DNA of 9,883 nucleotides from an uncultured Flavobacteriales bacterium (GCA_946478775.1 CAMLDR010000156.1:1-9883), one strand, 5' to 3'. Numbered from the stretch's first letter, positions 1-6,221 are shown. The notes: generated from the letters alone by a model not told the origin. Translations and numbers: made by a program.

Positions 1-24
1 GTGGTTAATGGAAAATGAACAAGT

Positions 25-1293
25 ATGGCAGATATTTTTGATAAAATTGAACGTAACCGAGGTCCTATCGGACAATATTCTAAAGGAGTTCACGGTTATT
101 TCACCTTTCCAAAGTTAGAAGGTGAATTAGGTAACAAAATGATTTTCCGCGGGAAAGAGTGTTTGGTTTGGTCTTTGAACAACTACCTTGGATTGGCAAA
201 CCATCCGGAAGTGCGTAAAGCTGACGCAGATGCAGCAGCACAATACGGTTTGGCTTACCCAATGGGAGCACGTATGATGACCGGTCAGACAAGTGAGCAC
301 GAAAAACTGGAAAATGAGTTAGCTGAATTCATGGGGATGGAAGATTGTATCCTTTTGAACTTTGGATATCAGGGAATGGTTTCTGCAATCGATTGTTTAG
401 TGGACAGAAGCGATATCATTGTATATGACTCGGAAGCACATGCCTGTATTTTGGATGGGATGCGTTTACACACAGGTAAGCGTTTTGTATTCCAGCACAA
501 CGATATGGAAAGTTTCGACAAACAAATGAGAAATGCTACTCGTTTGGCTGAAACTACCGGTGGTGGTATTTTGGTTATCACAGAAGGAGTTTTCGGAATG
601 GCAGGTGACCAGGGAAAATTGAAAGAAATTATTGAATTCCGTAAATCCGGAAAATACGATTTCCGTTTGTTCGTTGATGACGCTCACGGATTCGGAACAC
701 TTGGGAAAACAGGCCAGGGTGCCGGTGAAGCTCAGGGAGTTCAAAATGAGATTGACGTATTATTCGGAACATTTGCTAAATCCATGTCGTCCATCGGCGG
801 ATTTATTTGTGCGAAAGAATCAATCGTTGAATTCTTCCGTTACAATATGCGTTCTCAAATGTTTGCAAAAGCATTGCCTATCACGATTACGATCGGTGCA
901 CGCAAACGTTTGGAATTACTACGCACACGTCCTGAATTGAAAGACAAATTGTGGGAAATCGCAGACGCACTTCAATCCGGATTTAAAAATGCAGGTTTTG
1001 ATATCGGTGCTTCAAATTCTCCGGTAACTCCAGTTTTCATGAAAGGAAACCTGGCAGAGGCTACGAATTTGACATTCGATCTTCGTGAGAACTACAATAT
1101 CTTCTGTTCAATCGTGATTTACCCGGTAGTTCCCAAAGATGTGATTATGCTGCGTATCATTCCAACTGCAGCGCATACATTGGAGGATGTAAACTACACC
1201 ATCGAAACATTCAAGAAATTGAAAGATAAATTAGACGCCGGTGCTTACAAAGCTGACGAATTAGCAGCGGTTGAAGTAGATAGAAAAAAGTAA
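25..1293 (+). CDS. PLP-dependent alpha-oxoamine synthase, serine palmitoyltransferase-like
   Basis: Fold-type I PLP enzyme of the alpha-oxoamine synthase family (serine palmitoyltransferase, AONS, KBL, cysteate acyltransferase), 422 aa and full length. These enzymes condense an amino acid with an acyl-CoA/ACP with loss of CO2; in Bacteroidota the usual product is a sphingoid or sulfonolipid base. Visible motifs: SLNNYLGL near 50, EAHACILDG with H139 (expected to stack on the PLP ring), VDDAHGFG with D218 and H221 (PLP pyridine/O3' contacts), and GTFAKSMSSIGGF with K252 (Schiff-base lysine). An in-frame TGA at 16-18 makes ATG 25 the first possible start. No Shine-Dalgarno is obvious. Arginine is mostly CGT, unlike the histidine kinase downstream, which suggests high expression. 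A strong terminator follows, so the gene is transcribed separately from the kinase. Family assignment is firm. Serine versus cysteate or glycine as substrate is not decided by the sequence. Confidence 0.9.
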   Translation: MADIFDKIERNRGPIGQYSKGVHGYFTFPKLEGELGNKMIFRGKECLVWSLNNYLGLANHPEVRKADADAAAQYGLAYPMGARMMTGQTSEHEKLENELAEFMGMEDCILLNFGYQGMVSAIDCLVDRSDIIVYDSEAHACILDGMRLHTGKRFVFQHNDMESFDKQMRNATRLAETTGGGILVITEGVFGMAGDQGKLKEIIEFRKSGKYDFRLFVDDAHGFGTLGKTGQGAGEAQGVQNEIDVLFGTFAKSMSSIGGFICAKESIVEFFRYNMRSQMFAKALPITITIGARKRLELLRTRPELKDKLWEIADALQSGFKNAGFDIGASNSPVTPVFMKGNLAEATNLTFDLRENYNIFCSIVIYPVVPKDVIMLRIIPTAAHTLEDVNYTIETFKKLKDKLDAGAYKADELAAVEVDRKK

Positions 1294-1315
1294 GCAAAAG
1301 TACTGCTTTCGATCC

Positions 1316-1331
1316 GTCAGCCACAGCTGAC
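1316..1331 (+). other. Small perfect hairpin in the 3' UTR
   Basis: A 6-bp perfect inverted repeat (GTCAGC / GCTGAC) with a 4-nt CACA loop lies 22 nt after the stop codon of the SPT-like gene and 17 nt before its terminator. No T run follows, so it is not itself a terminator. It could stabilise the 3' end of the mRNA, or be chance. Confidence 0.4.
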
Positions 1332-1348
1332 AAGAGCAAAATTGAATT

Positions 1349-1384
1349 CCTGATCCCGTACTTATGGGATCAGGTTTTTTATTT
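1349..1384 (+). terminator. Intrinsic (Rho-independent) terminator of the SPT-like gene
   Basis: A perfect 9-bp stem (CCTGATCCC at 1349-1357, GGGATCAGG at 1366-1374) with an 8-nt loop is followed immediately by six T at 1375-1380 and then ATTT. It sits 56 nt downstream of the SPT-like stop codon and before the histidine kinase, so it separates the two transcription units. Confidence 0.92.
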
Positions 1385-1488
1385 GATCCCCATTGAACTA
1401 ACAATCCAAGTGAATTACGAACAATTCAATAGCAAAATCGACCAAGAGAATTAAAGAATCAGTATCTTCACTTTACCAAAACTAAACT

Positions 1489-2727
1489 ATGCTTAAACTT
1501 CTTAGGAGCGTGTTCTCTCCAAAGTTCACCGGTGAAATCAATTTCGAAGATGAGACCCGGTTAATGCTGGCTTACAGGATGACTTTATTCCTATCCATTG
1601 CCATCGGTGTATTGAGCATTGTATTATTCATCTACTTCAGTCCGGCTGTTGCTTCCATTACCTTACTTGCCTTTTTTTCCGTACTTGTTACTACCATCTT
1701 CATCTACCGAACAGGCAGGTTCAAAGTTCCCATTATTATCTTCAATATAATAGGCGCACTTTGCTGCACTATCACCCTGTTTTTCATTCACAATCAGCCG
1801 CATTTCCTGGATGGCTATTGGATGACCATTAATATTTTGTTCGCCTTCATTGTTCTTGGCGCGCGCTGGGGTTTGGTCTTTACTTTGTTTCATGCAGCAT
1901 GCCAGTCGATTTATTTTTATTATTTCCTCGACTATCAAATGGAAATCATGCGGAATTTGACGCACGAGCAATTAATTGCAACGGTTATCAATTGCCTGCT
2001 TTGTTTTGCTATTATCGGGTATTTGGGATGGGAGAACATCCGAACAAATGACGTTGGAAGAAAAAAACTAAACGAAGCGCAAGACGTTTTACAGGTGCAG
2101 TACAACATTATCTCCAAACAAAACGAAGAGAAAACAGTGATGCTGAAAGAAATTCATCACCGGGTAAAAAATAACCTCCAGATTATTACCAGCTTATTGC
2201 GGCTTCAATCCCGGGAATTGGAAAATCCCGAAGCCATTGCCAAATTCAAGGATGCCACACACCGGGTAATTGCCATGTCCATGATCCATGAGAAAATGTA
2301 TCAAAGCGACCACCTTTCGACCTTGCATTTACGTGAATACCTGCACGACCTTTCTTCCGATCTGGTCTCTTCGTATCAATCCGGTTATTCTGTTAGCCTT
2401 AAAATCGACTGTGATATTGATTCTATCGGTCTGCGTTCCATTGTACCGATTGCCCTGATCCTGAACGAACTGATCTCAAACTCATTGAAATACGCCTTCG
2501 ATGATTACGACAATTGCCTGATCTCCATTTCATTCATGCATCACCAGGGAAAAAAATGCAAATTGATCTACAAAGACAGCGGTACCTGGAAAGCGCCATC
2601 CAGACAAGGATCATTCGGTTTAGACCTCATCGAATCCCTAACCGACCAATTGGAAGGAACAATGGAGTTAAAAACCTATCCGGAAACCATCTTTGACATT
2701 ACATTCAGCCCACAGGAAGACCAGTGA
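1489..2727 (+). CDS. Membrane sensor histidine kinase, HisKA_2 type
   Basis: 412 aa. Residues 27-181 hold about six hydrophobic membrane segments with very short loops, so there is no sizeable extracellular sensor domain. A polar, probably helical linker (about 185-220) leads to the dimerisation/phosphoacceptor domain with EIHHRVKNNLQ; H224, followed by R, is the expected phosphorylated histidine, with H223 beside it. The HATPase follows: N-box NELISNSLKYAF at 326-337, G1 box DSG at 363-365, G2 box GSFGL at 374-378. This is the HisKA_2/HWE-like class, whose partners are often stand-alone response regulators. No receiver domain or regulator gene lies beside it, so it is an orphan kinase in this window. 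The membrane part may sense a signal within the bilayer or simply anchor the kinase. Catalytic assignment is firm; signal and partner are unknown. Confidence 0.93.
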   Translation: MLKLLRSVFSPKFTGEINFEDETRLMLAYRMTLFLSIAIGVLSIVLFIYFSPAVASITLLAFFSVLVTTIFIYRTGRFKVPIIIFNIIGALCCTITLFFIHNQPHFLDGYWMTINILFAFIVLGARWGLVFTLFHAACQSIYFYYFLDYQMEIMRNLTHEQLIATVINCLLCFAIIGYLGWENIRTNDVGRKKLNEAQDVLQVQYNIISKQNEEKTVMLKEIHHRVKNNLQIITSLLRLQSRELENPEAIAKFKDATHRVIAMSMIHEKMYQSDHLSTLHLREYLHDLSSDLVSSYQSGYSVSLKIDCDIDSIGLRSIVPIALILNELISNSLKYAFDDYDNCLISISFMHHQGKKCKLIYKDSGTWKAPSRQGSFGLDLIESLTDQLEGTMELKTYPETIFDITFSPQEDQ

Positions 2728-2775
2728 TTAATTACCAATTCCAAATGACCAATTACTAATTACTAATTAAATATC
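2728..2775. repeat. AATTAC-rich degenerate repeat beside the heptamer array
   Basis: Between the kinase stop codon and the heptamer array are repeated words AATTACC, CAATT, then AATTACT, AATTACT, AATTA (2750-2769). The 7-nt period and AATTAC core are the near reverse complement of the GTAATTC unit that follows, so the two blocks face each other as imperfect inverted arrays and could fold into an A/T-rich hairpin between the convergent genes. Confidence 0.55.
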
Positions 2776-2834
2776 ATTCGTAATTCGTAATTCGTAATTC
2801 GTAATTCGTAATTCGTAATTCGTAATTCGTAATT
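2776..2834. repeat. Heptanucleotide tandem repeat (TAATTCG)n, about 8.4 copies
   Basis: Seven perfect copies of TAATTCG run from 2781 to 2829, flanked by partial copies ATTCG (2776-2780) and TAATT (2830-2834), for 59 nt without a mismatch. The array lies in the convergent gap between the kinase and the MarC-family gene. It overlaps the last two bases of the MarC stop codon (TTA at 2833-2835 on this strand). A perfect 7-bp unit suggests recent slippage and probable copy-number variation between strains. It is too short and has no spacers, so it is not a CRISPR. Confidence 0.95.
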
Positions 2835-3459
2835 ATTTAATTCTCAAAATCTCCTGTACCGCAGAAGAAACATACTCTACCCCTATTGCAATAACTATAA
2901 ATCCGATGATTCGCGAGATGGCATTAATTCCGGAAGCTCCCAGCGCTTTTACAATGAAGTGGGATGTTCTCAGGATAATGTAAATCGCCAGGCAAACAGC
3001 CACGATAGCACAAACGGAAAGCAAATGCTGCTGCTTAGTTTCAAAAGTCTGATTGTAGGTAATCAATAAAGAAATAGACCCCGGACCGGCAAGCATCGGA
3101 ATAGCCAAAGGTGTTAATGAAACCTCCGAACGTGTTTCAAGGTCCGCCTGAACACTTGCTTTCTTCATTCCTTTATGTTTCGTGAAAGATCCGGTAAGTA
3201 ACGCAAATCCGGAAGTAGCGATAATGAGTCCGCCGGCAACACGCAGTGAAGAGATACTGATCCCAAAGAAATTCAGCACATATTTCCCCGCAAAAAAAGA
3301 GATCAATAAAATAATACACACATTGACAGAAGTCCAGAACGAAGTTTTGTCGCGGTTGTGCTTCGTATCATCTTTTGTAAGACCTACAAAAACGGGTACG
3401 GTACCCAAAGGATTCAAAACTGAAAATAAAGCCGCAAAAACACTGATGAAAAGTTCCAT
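2833..3459 (-). CDS. MarC-family (UPF0056) integral membrane protein
   Basis: 208 aa, the usual size for this family, with about six hydrophobic segments (roughly 1-24, 42-62, 68-92, 113-135, 143-163, 178-200). The N-terminal motif FSVLNPLGTVPVFVGLT and the internal AIPMLAGPGSISLLI are family hallmarks. MarC/YhgN/YchE proteins are inner-membrane proteins sometimes called NAAT transporters; despite the 'multiple antibiotic resistance' name, a direct role in resistance is not supported for the E. coli member, and the substrate is unknown. The gene is transcribed toward the histidine kinase and divergently from the methyltransferase. Its stop codon is formed at the edge of the TAATTCG array, so changes in array length would not alter the protein. 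Family assignment is firm, function is not. Confidence 0.92.
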   Translation of the reverse strand: MELFISVFAALFSVLNPLGTVPVFVGLTKDDTKHNRDKTSFWTSVNVCIILLISFFAGKYVLNFFGISISSLRVAGGLIIATSGFALLTGSFTKHKGMKKASVQADLETRSEVSLTPLAIPMLAGPGSISLLITYNQTFETKQQHLLSVCAIVAVCLAIYIILRTSHFIVKALGASGINAISRIIGFIVIAIGVEYVSSAVQEILRIK

Positions 3460-3469
3460 TTTTTTGCCG

Positions 3470-3477
3470 CAAAATTC
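3470..3477 (-). promoter_or_regulatory. Possible -7 box for the MarC-family gene
   Basis: Read on the minus strand this is GAATTTTG, one mismatch from the Bacteroidota -7 consensus TAnnTTTG, and would place the transcript start a few bases before the ATG at 3459. No TTG -33 element is seen at the expected distance, so support is weak. Confidence 0.3.
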
Positions 3478-3538
3478 CCCATATTTCAGAGTTTTGAGGT
3501 TAGGTGAATATTAATTGTTAGTTACGAATACAATTACC

Positions 3539-3570
3539 CGGTAAGGGCGAAAAATTTTTCGCCCTTACCG
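3539..3570. repeat. Perfect 32-bp palindrome in a divergent intergenic region
   Basis: Two 16-bp arms (CGGTAAGGGCGAAAAA at 3539-3554, its exact reverse complement at 3555-3570) meet with no spacer, the centre being A5T5. It lies between the divergent MarC-family and methyltransferase genes, 80 nt from one start and 48 nt from the other, so terminating convergent transcripts is not the obvious role. Possible readings are a dispersed REP-type repeat, a dimeric regulator's operator, or a terminator for antisense/upstream transcription (stem followed by no T run outside the palindrome). Confidence 0.93.
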
Positions 3571-3596
3571 ATAGACTCAAAATCGCAATTCATTAG

Positions 3597-3604
3597 TATT
3601 TTCG
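3597..3604 (+). promoter_or_regulatory. Possible -7 box for the methyltransferase gene
   Basis: TATTTTCG differs from the Bacteroidota -7 consensus TAnnTTTG at one position and ends 13 nt before the ATG at 3618, a spacing like that of the two better boxes in this window. No TTG -33 element is clear. It lies just downstream of the 32-bp palindrome. Confidence 0.35.
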
Positions 3605-3617
3605 TAAAAACACAAGC

Positions 3618-4277
3618 ATGGAGAAAGAACAGTTGGCAGAACTCGCCTCTCAATTAAGCCATCCGACCGGAGAGAAAGGCAATGAAATTGCGCATATGAT
3701 GCATGAAACAAATATTGGAATGACCAAAAATGCCGTTTTGAATTTGGACCTCGCTCCCACCGATTCCATTTTGGAACTAGGACATGGAAATGCAGGGCAT
3801 TTGGAATTTCTCTTTGCTCAATGTCAACAAATTCACTACACCGGTTTGGAGATCTCAACCCTGATGCACGAAGAAGCCCGGAAAGCCAATCAATCTTTTG
3901 TGGATGCTGAAAAAGCTTCTTTTGTTCTCTACGACGGCACCAAATTTCCTTTTGAAGATAATCGGTTCGGCAAATGCTTTACAGTGAATACCGTTTATTT
4001 TTGGAAAAATCCCACGGAACTGCTTTCCGAATTATCCCGGGTTTTGAAACCAAAGGCGCTTTTCTCTCTCACCTTTTCTCATCGCAGCTTTATGGAAACA
4101 CTGCCCTTCACCCCTTTCGGATTCACACTCTACAATCCCGACGAGGTTATGAAGTTGGTGGATAAAAGTTCCTTCACCCTCCACCACGAAGATTCACAAG
4201 TTGAAACAGTCCTGACCAAAGACGGACAGCCAGTCGTGAGACCATTTTCTACTTTTGTACTGGAAAATATGAAATAA
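3618..4277 (+). CDS. Class I SAM-dependent methyltransferase
   Basis: 219 aa. The Rossmann-fold SAM site is visible: motif I ELGHGNAGH at 53-61 (glycine-rich loop), the acidic residue E78 in YTGLEIS at the end of beta-2 (ribose hydroxyl contact), then GKCFTVNTVYFWKNP (post-II/motif III region) and LSELSRVLKPKALFSLTF (Methyltransf_11-type motif). The substrate is not indicated by the sequence. The N-terminal 45 residues are helical and polar with no signal peptide, consistent with a cytosolic enzyme. It is a lone gene: divergent from the MarC-family gene and separated from the OsmC gene by a 76-nt gap filled by an inverted repeat. Arginine and leucine codons look like those of the neighbours. 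Fold assignment is firm; the reaction is unknown. Confidence 0.9.
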   Translation: MEKEQLAELASQLSHPTGEKGNEIAHMMHETNIGMTKNAVLNLDLAPTDSILELGHGNAGHLEFLFAQCQQIHYTGLEISTLMHEEARKANQSFVDAEKASFVLYDGTKFPFEDNRFGKCFTVNTVYFWKNPTELLSELSRVLKPKALFSLTFSHRSFMETLPFTPFGFTLYNPDEVMKLVDKSSFTLHHEDSQVETVLTKDGQPVVRPFSTFVLENMK

Positions 4278-4281
4278 AGAG

Positions 4282-4340
4282 ACTTCGGCTTCGCTCAGCC
4301 TCCTTCCATAAATTCAAAGGACACTGAGCGGAGTCGAAGT
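4282..4340. repeat. Imperfect inverted repeat (24-nt arms) between methyltransferase and OsmC genes
   Basis: Left arm 4282-4305 and right arm 4317-4340 are reverse complements at 20 of 24 positions, around an 11-nt A/T-rich loop. Two of the four differences become G:U pairs in RNA (one U:G, one G:U), leaving one two-base internal mismatch. The arm core is TTCGCTCAG / CTGAGCGGAG. No T run follows immediately, so terminator activity is possible but not typical. The GC-rich core differs in base composition from the surrounding A/T-rich spacers, which suggests a dispersed repeat element. Confidence 0.8.
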
Positions 4341-4353
4341 GTAATTTTGAATT

Positions 4354-4821
4354 ATGAAAGAACATACATACGAATCAACTGTCATCTGGACAGGAAACAA
4401 AGGAACCGGAACTTCCGACTACGCCGCATACGGAAGAGAATTCACCCTTCAAATTCCAAACAAACCGGATCTGCTTTGCTCAGCCGATGTGCCTTTTCGC
4501 GGCGATAAAACCAAACACAACCCGGAAGACTTCTTTTTAGCATCGCTTTCAAGCTGTCACATGCTGTGGTATTTCCATTTATGTGCAGATGCCGGAATCC
4601 ACGTCATTGAATACCGGGATGAACCGATAGGAAAAATGATCCAGGACCCGAATGGCGGACGTTTTACCTCCGTTCTGCTTCGACCGAAAGTAACGATTAC
4701 TGATCCTTCCCAAATAGAATTGGCCAACAGCCTGCATCACGAAGCTCGTAAACAATGCTTTATTGCCAATTCTTGTAATTTTCCGGTGAAGCACGAACCA
4801 AGCTGTTCTGCAAAAAGTTAA
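4354..4821 (+). CDS. OsmC-family (OsmC/Ohr) peroxidase-like protein
   Basis: 155 aa, the normal length. OsmC/Ohr proteins are cytosolic, dimeric thiol peroxidases that reduce organic hydroperoxides with two cysteines. Here C68 in ASLSSCHMLWYFHL sits on the central helix position of the peroxidatic cysteine, and C135 in HEARKQCFIANSC matches the resolving cysteine; C141 is an extra one. The N-terminal WTGNKGTGTSDY and the stretch DLLCSADVPFRGDKTKHNPEDFFLASLSSC are typical of the OsmC subgroup rather than Ohr. It starts 13 nt after an inverted repeat, and its stop is 10 nt before the HPP-family gene, so the two are probably co-transcribed. Detoxification of organic peroxides is inferred from the family and the conserved cysteines. 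Confidence 0.92.
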   Translation: MKEHTYESTVIWTGNKGTGTSDYAAYGREFTLQIPNKPDLLCSADVPFRGDKTKHNPEDFFLASLSSCHMLWYFHLCADAGIHVIEYRDEPIGKMIQDPNGGRFTSVLLRPKVTITDPSQIELANSLHHEARKQCFIANSCNFPVKHEPSCSAKS

Positions 4822-4831
4822 TTGTCAATTC

Positions 4832-5452
4832 ATGGAACAGAAAAAGAAGAACAAGTCTTTGCGGAAAGCCCGGTATATTCTCTACAAAGAAACTTTAGTA
4901 GACTATAAAGAGCATTTGTGGACATTTATCGGTTCCTTTTTCGGGATCGGGTTGATTGCCTTGATCCAGTCACAATCACTTGACAAACTGGAAAATATTT
5001 TTCTGATAGGATCATTTGGAGCAAGCAGTGTCTTGATTTACGGAGCAATCCAAAGCCCTTTGGCACAACCGCGAAATTTAGTCGGCGGACATATCATCTC
5101 AGCTTTCATCGGTGTGTGCATATTTAAGCTTATCCCCGATCCGATCTGGATTTCTGCTCCACTTGCAGTAAGCCTTTCCATCGTTGCGATGCAGATGACA
5201 AAAACACTTCACCCGCCCGGAGGAGCAACCGCTTTAATTGCCGTGATCGGTACGGAAAAGGTCAAAGCACTGGGATTTATGTACGTCTTATCACCCGTTC
5301 TGTCTGGAGTTCTGATCCTACTTTTAGTAGCAATTATCGCCAATAACCTGACGAAAAACAGGTCTTACCCGACCAACAGCAGGTTAACGAAATACATTAA
5401 ACCCAGAAAAATTCAATTGAGAGATGTCACAAAAAACAGAAAAAACCTGTAA
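4832..5452 (+). CDS. HPP-family integral membrane protein
   Basis: 206 aa with a basic, cytosolic N-terminus (about 1-28) and roughly five membrane segments (30-49, 56-75, 85-102, 105-125, 145-170), ending in a basic tail. The family signature HPPGGATAL is at 127-135 and follows a hydrophobic segment; GSFGASSVLIYG and the PLAQPRN segment are also conserved. Plant and cyanobacterial HPP proteins have been implicated in nitrite transport; whether that holds for Bacteroidota members is unknown, and no nitrogen gene is nearby. It begins 10 nt after the OsmC stop and overlaps the next gene by 29 nt, so translation of the three genes is probably coupled. There is no CBS domain, unlike some HPP proteins. 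Confidence 0.9.
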   Translation: MEQKKKNKSLRKARYILYKETLVDYKEHLWTFIGSFFGIGLIALIQSQSLDKLENIFLIGSFGASSVLIYGAIQSPLAQPRNLVGGHIISAFIGVCIFKLIPDPIWISAPLAVSLSIVAMQMTKTLHPPGGATALIAVIGTEKVKALGFMYVLSPVLSGVLILLLVAIIANNLTKNRSYPTNSRLTKYIKPRKIQLRDVTKNRKNL

Positions 5453-5744
5453 GAAAGGTCATCACTATCTTAAAAGCAGTGATTGCCCAACCTGTCCCAT
5501 TTGCGAAGAAGAACGGAAATCAGATCGCATGCCGCCTATAGCTTCAGCAATGGGACAAGCGGGAGTTTTTGCGTCACTTTCCGCTCCAGCCAGAAGAGCC
5601 ATGGAAAACAATGGAATCCATTCCCTGGAACAATTGGCTGCATACAGCGAAAAGCAAATCCTGGAATTTCACGGAGTCGGTAAAGCATCACTTCCTGCTT
5701 TAAAAACACTTTTATCCGGCAAAGGACTTTCTTTTAAGGCGTAA
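5424..5744 (+). CDS. Zinc-ribbon plus RNA polymerase alpha-CTD-like helix-hairpin-helix protein
   Basis: 106 aa. The N-terminus has a cysteine/histidine cluster, C9-x3-H13-H14 and C21-x2-C24-x2-C27, that looks like a small zinc ribbon. After a short linker, residues about 50-104 resemble the C-terminal domain of the RNA polymerase alpha subunit: LSAPARRAMENNGIHSLEQLAAYSEKQILEFHGVGKASL holds the helix-hairpin-helix GVGKASL. By eye, E. coli alpha G296 and S299 are matched, but R265 and N268, which contact UP-element DNA, are not, so DNA binding may differ. The protein has no polymerase-assembly domain, so it is not a true alpha subunit. Its start lies inside the HPP gene (29-nt overlap, different frame), implying coupled expression. 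A nucleic-acid-binding or regulatory role is inferred only. Confidence 0.85.
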   Translation: MSQKTEKTCKKGHHYLKSSDCPTCPICEEERKSDRMPPIASAMGQAGVFASLSAPARRAMENNGIHSLEQLAAYSEKQILEFHGVGKASLPALKTLLSGKGLSFKA

Positions 5745-5778
5745 ATTGAATTATATTTATCTGAAATTGGACTTCAGT

Positions 5779-5848
5779 ATATTAGGACCTCAAGACTTTA
5801 AGACAAAAAATACAGTCTTAAAATCCTAAAATCTTACTGTCCTAATAT
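5779..5848. repeat. Two-tier inverted repeat before the DUF1801 gene
   Basis: Outer arms ATATTAGGAC (5779-5788) and GTCCTAATAT (5839-5848) are perfect 10-bp complements. Inside, TTTAAGAC (5797-5804) and GTCTTAAA (5815-5822) form a perfect 8-bp stem around a 10-nt A-rich loop; the segments between are imperfectly paired and unequal. The words CCTAA, TCTTA and AAATC recur, so the spacer also has a repetitive texture. The structure ends 7 nt before the DUF1801 start codon, where it could affect translation or end transcription of the OsmC cluster. Confidence 0.75.
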
Positions 5849-5855
5849 CTGTAAA

Positions 5856-6221
5856 ATGAAAACCTTTCAAAACGTCGATGAATACATTCAGGATTTCGAA
5901 AAAGAAACCCAAGAGCGCTTAATTGCCACCAGAAAGATCATCCGGGAAACTGCTCCTGAAGCCGTAGAATCCATTTCTTATGGAATGCCCGCTTATAAAG
6001 TCAATGGAAAGCCTTTGGTTTATTTCGGCGGCTACAAATCTCACATTGGGTTTTACGCCACACCAACCGGGCACAAAGCTTTTGAAAAAGAACTGTCCAA
6101 CTACAAGCAGGGAAAAGGTTCCGTGCAGTTTCCATTGAATGAACCGCTTCCGGAGAAGCTGATCAAAGAGATCGTGCTGTTCCGTTTGGCTGAAAATGAT
6201 GCCAAGGGCGGAAAAAAATAA
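5856..6221 (+). CDS. DUF1801 (YdhG/YjbR-CyaY-like) protein
   Basis: 121 aa, full length for the family. The pattern VDEYIQDF near the start, then ESISYGMPAYKVNGKPLVYFGGYKSHIGFYATP (about 38-70) and GKGSVQFPLNEPLPEKLIKEIVLFRL (about 87-112) is the DUF1801 core, which adopts a small frataxin/YjbR-like fold. Some members have been annotated as intracellular iron chaperones, but the function is not established. No signal peptide, so it is cytosolic. The gene is 111 nt from the zinc-ribbon gene, with a two-tier hairpin between, and 68 nt from the M1 peptidase, so it may be a separate unit. In-frame ATG at 5856 gives the conserved N-terminus. Family assignment is firm, role unknown. Confidence 0.9.
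   Translation: MKTFQNVDEYIQDFEKETQERLIATRKIIRETAPEAVESISYGMPAYKVNGKPLVYFGGYKSHIGFYATPTGHKAFEKELSNYKQGKGSVQFPLNEPLPEKLIKEIVLFRLAENDAKGGKK

Noticed and set aside
1..18. Possible 3' end of an upstream gene (GTG GTT AAT GGA AAA TGA)
   Set aside because: Five sense codons are too few to support a gene; the TGA is useful only to limit the start of the next gene to ATG 25.
466..940. Overlapping open frames of 92-102 codons on both strands inside the SPT-like gene
   Set aside because: They are out-of-frame shadows of a well-conserved enzyme and lack recognisable motifs.
1385..1488. Promoter for the histidine kinase
   Set aside because: A promoter is expected after the terminator, but no good TAnnTTTG box with a TTG partner could be found; TATCTTCA near 1462 is too degenerate to call.
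2776..2834. CRISPR array
   Set aside because: The unit is 7 bp with no spacers and no cas genes nearby; it is a microsatellite.
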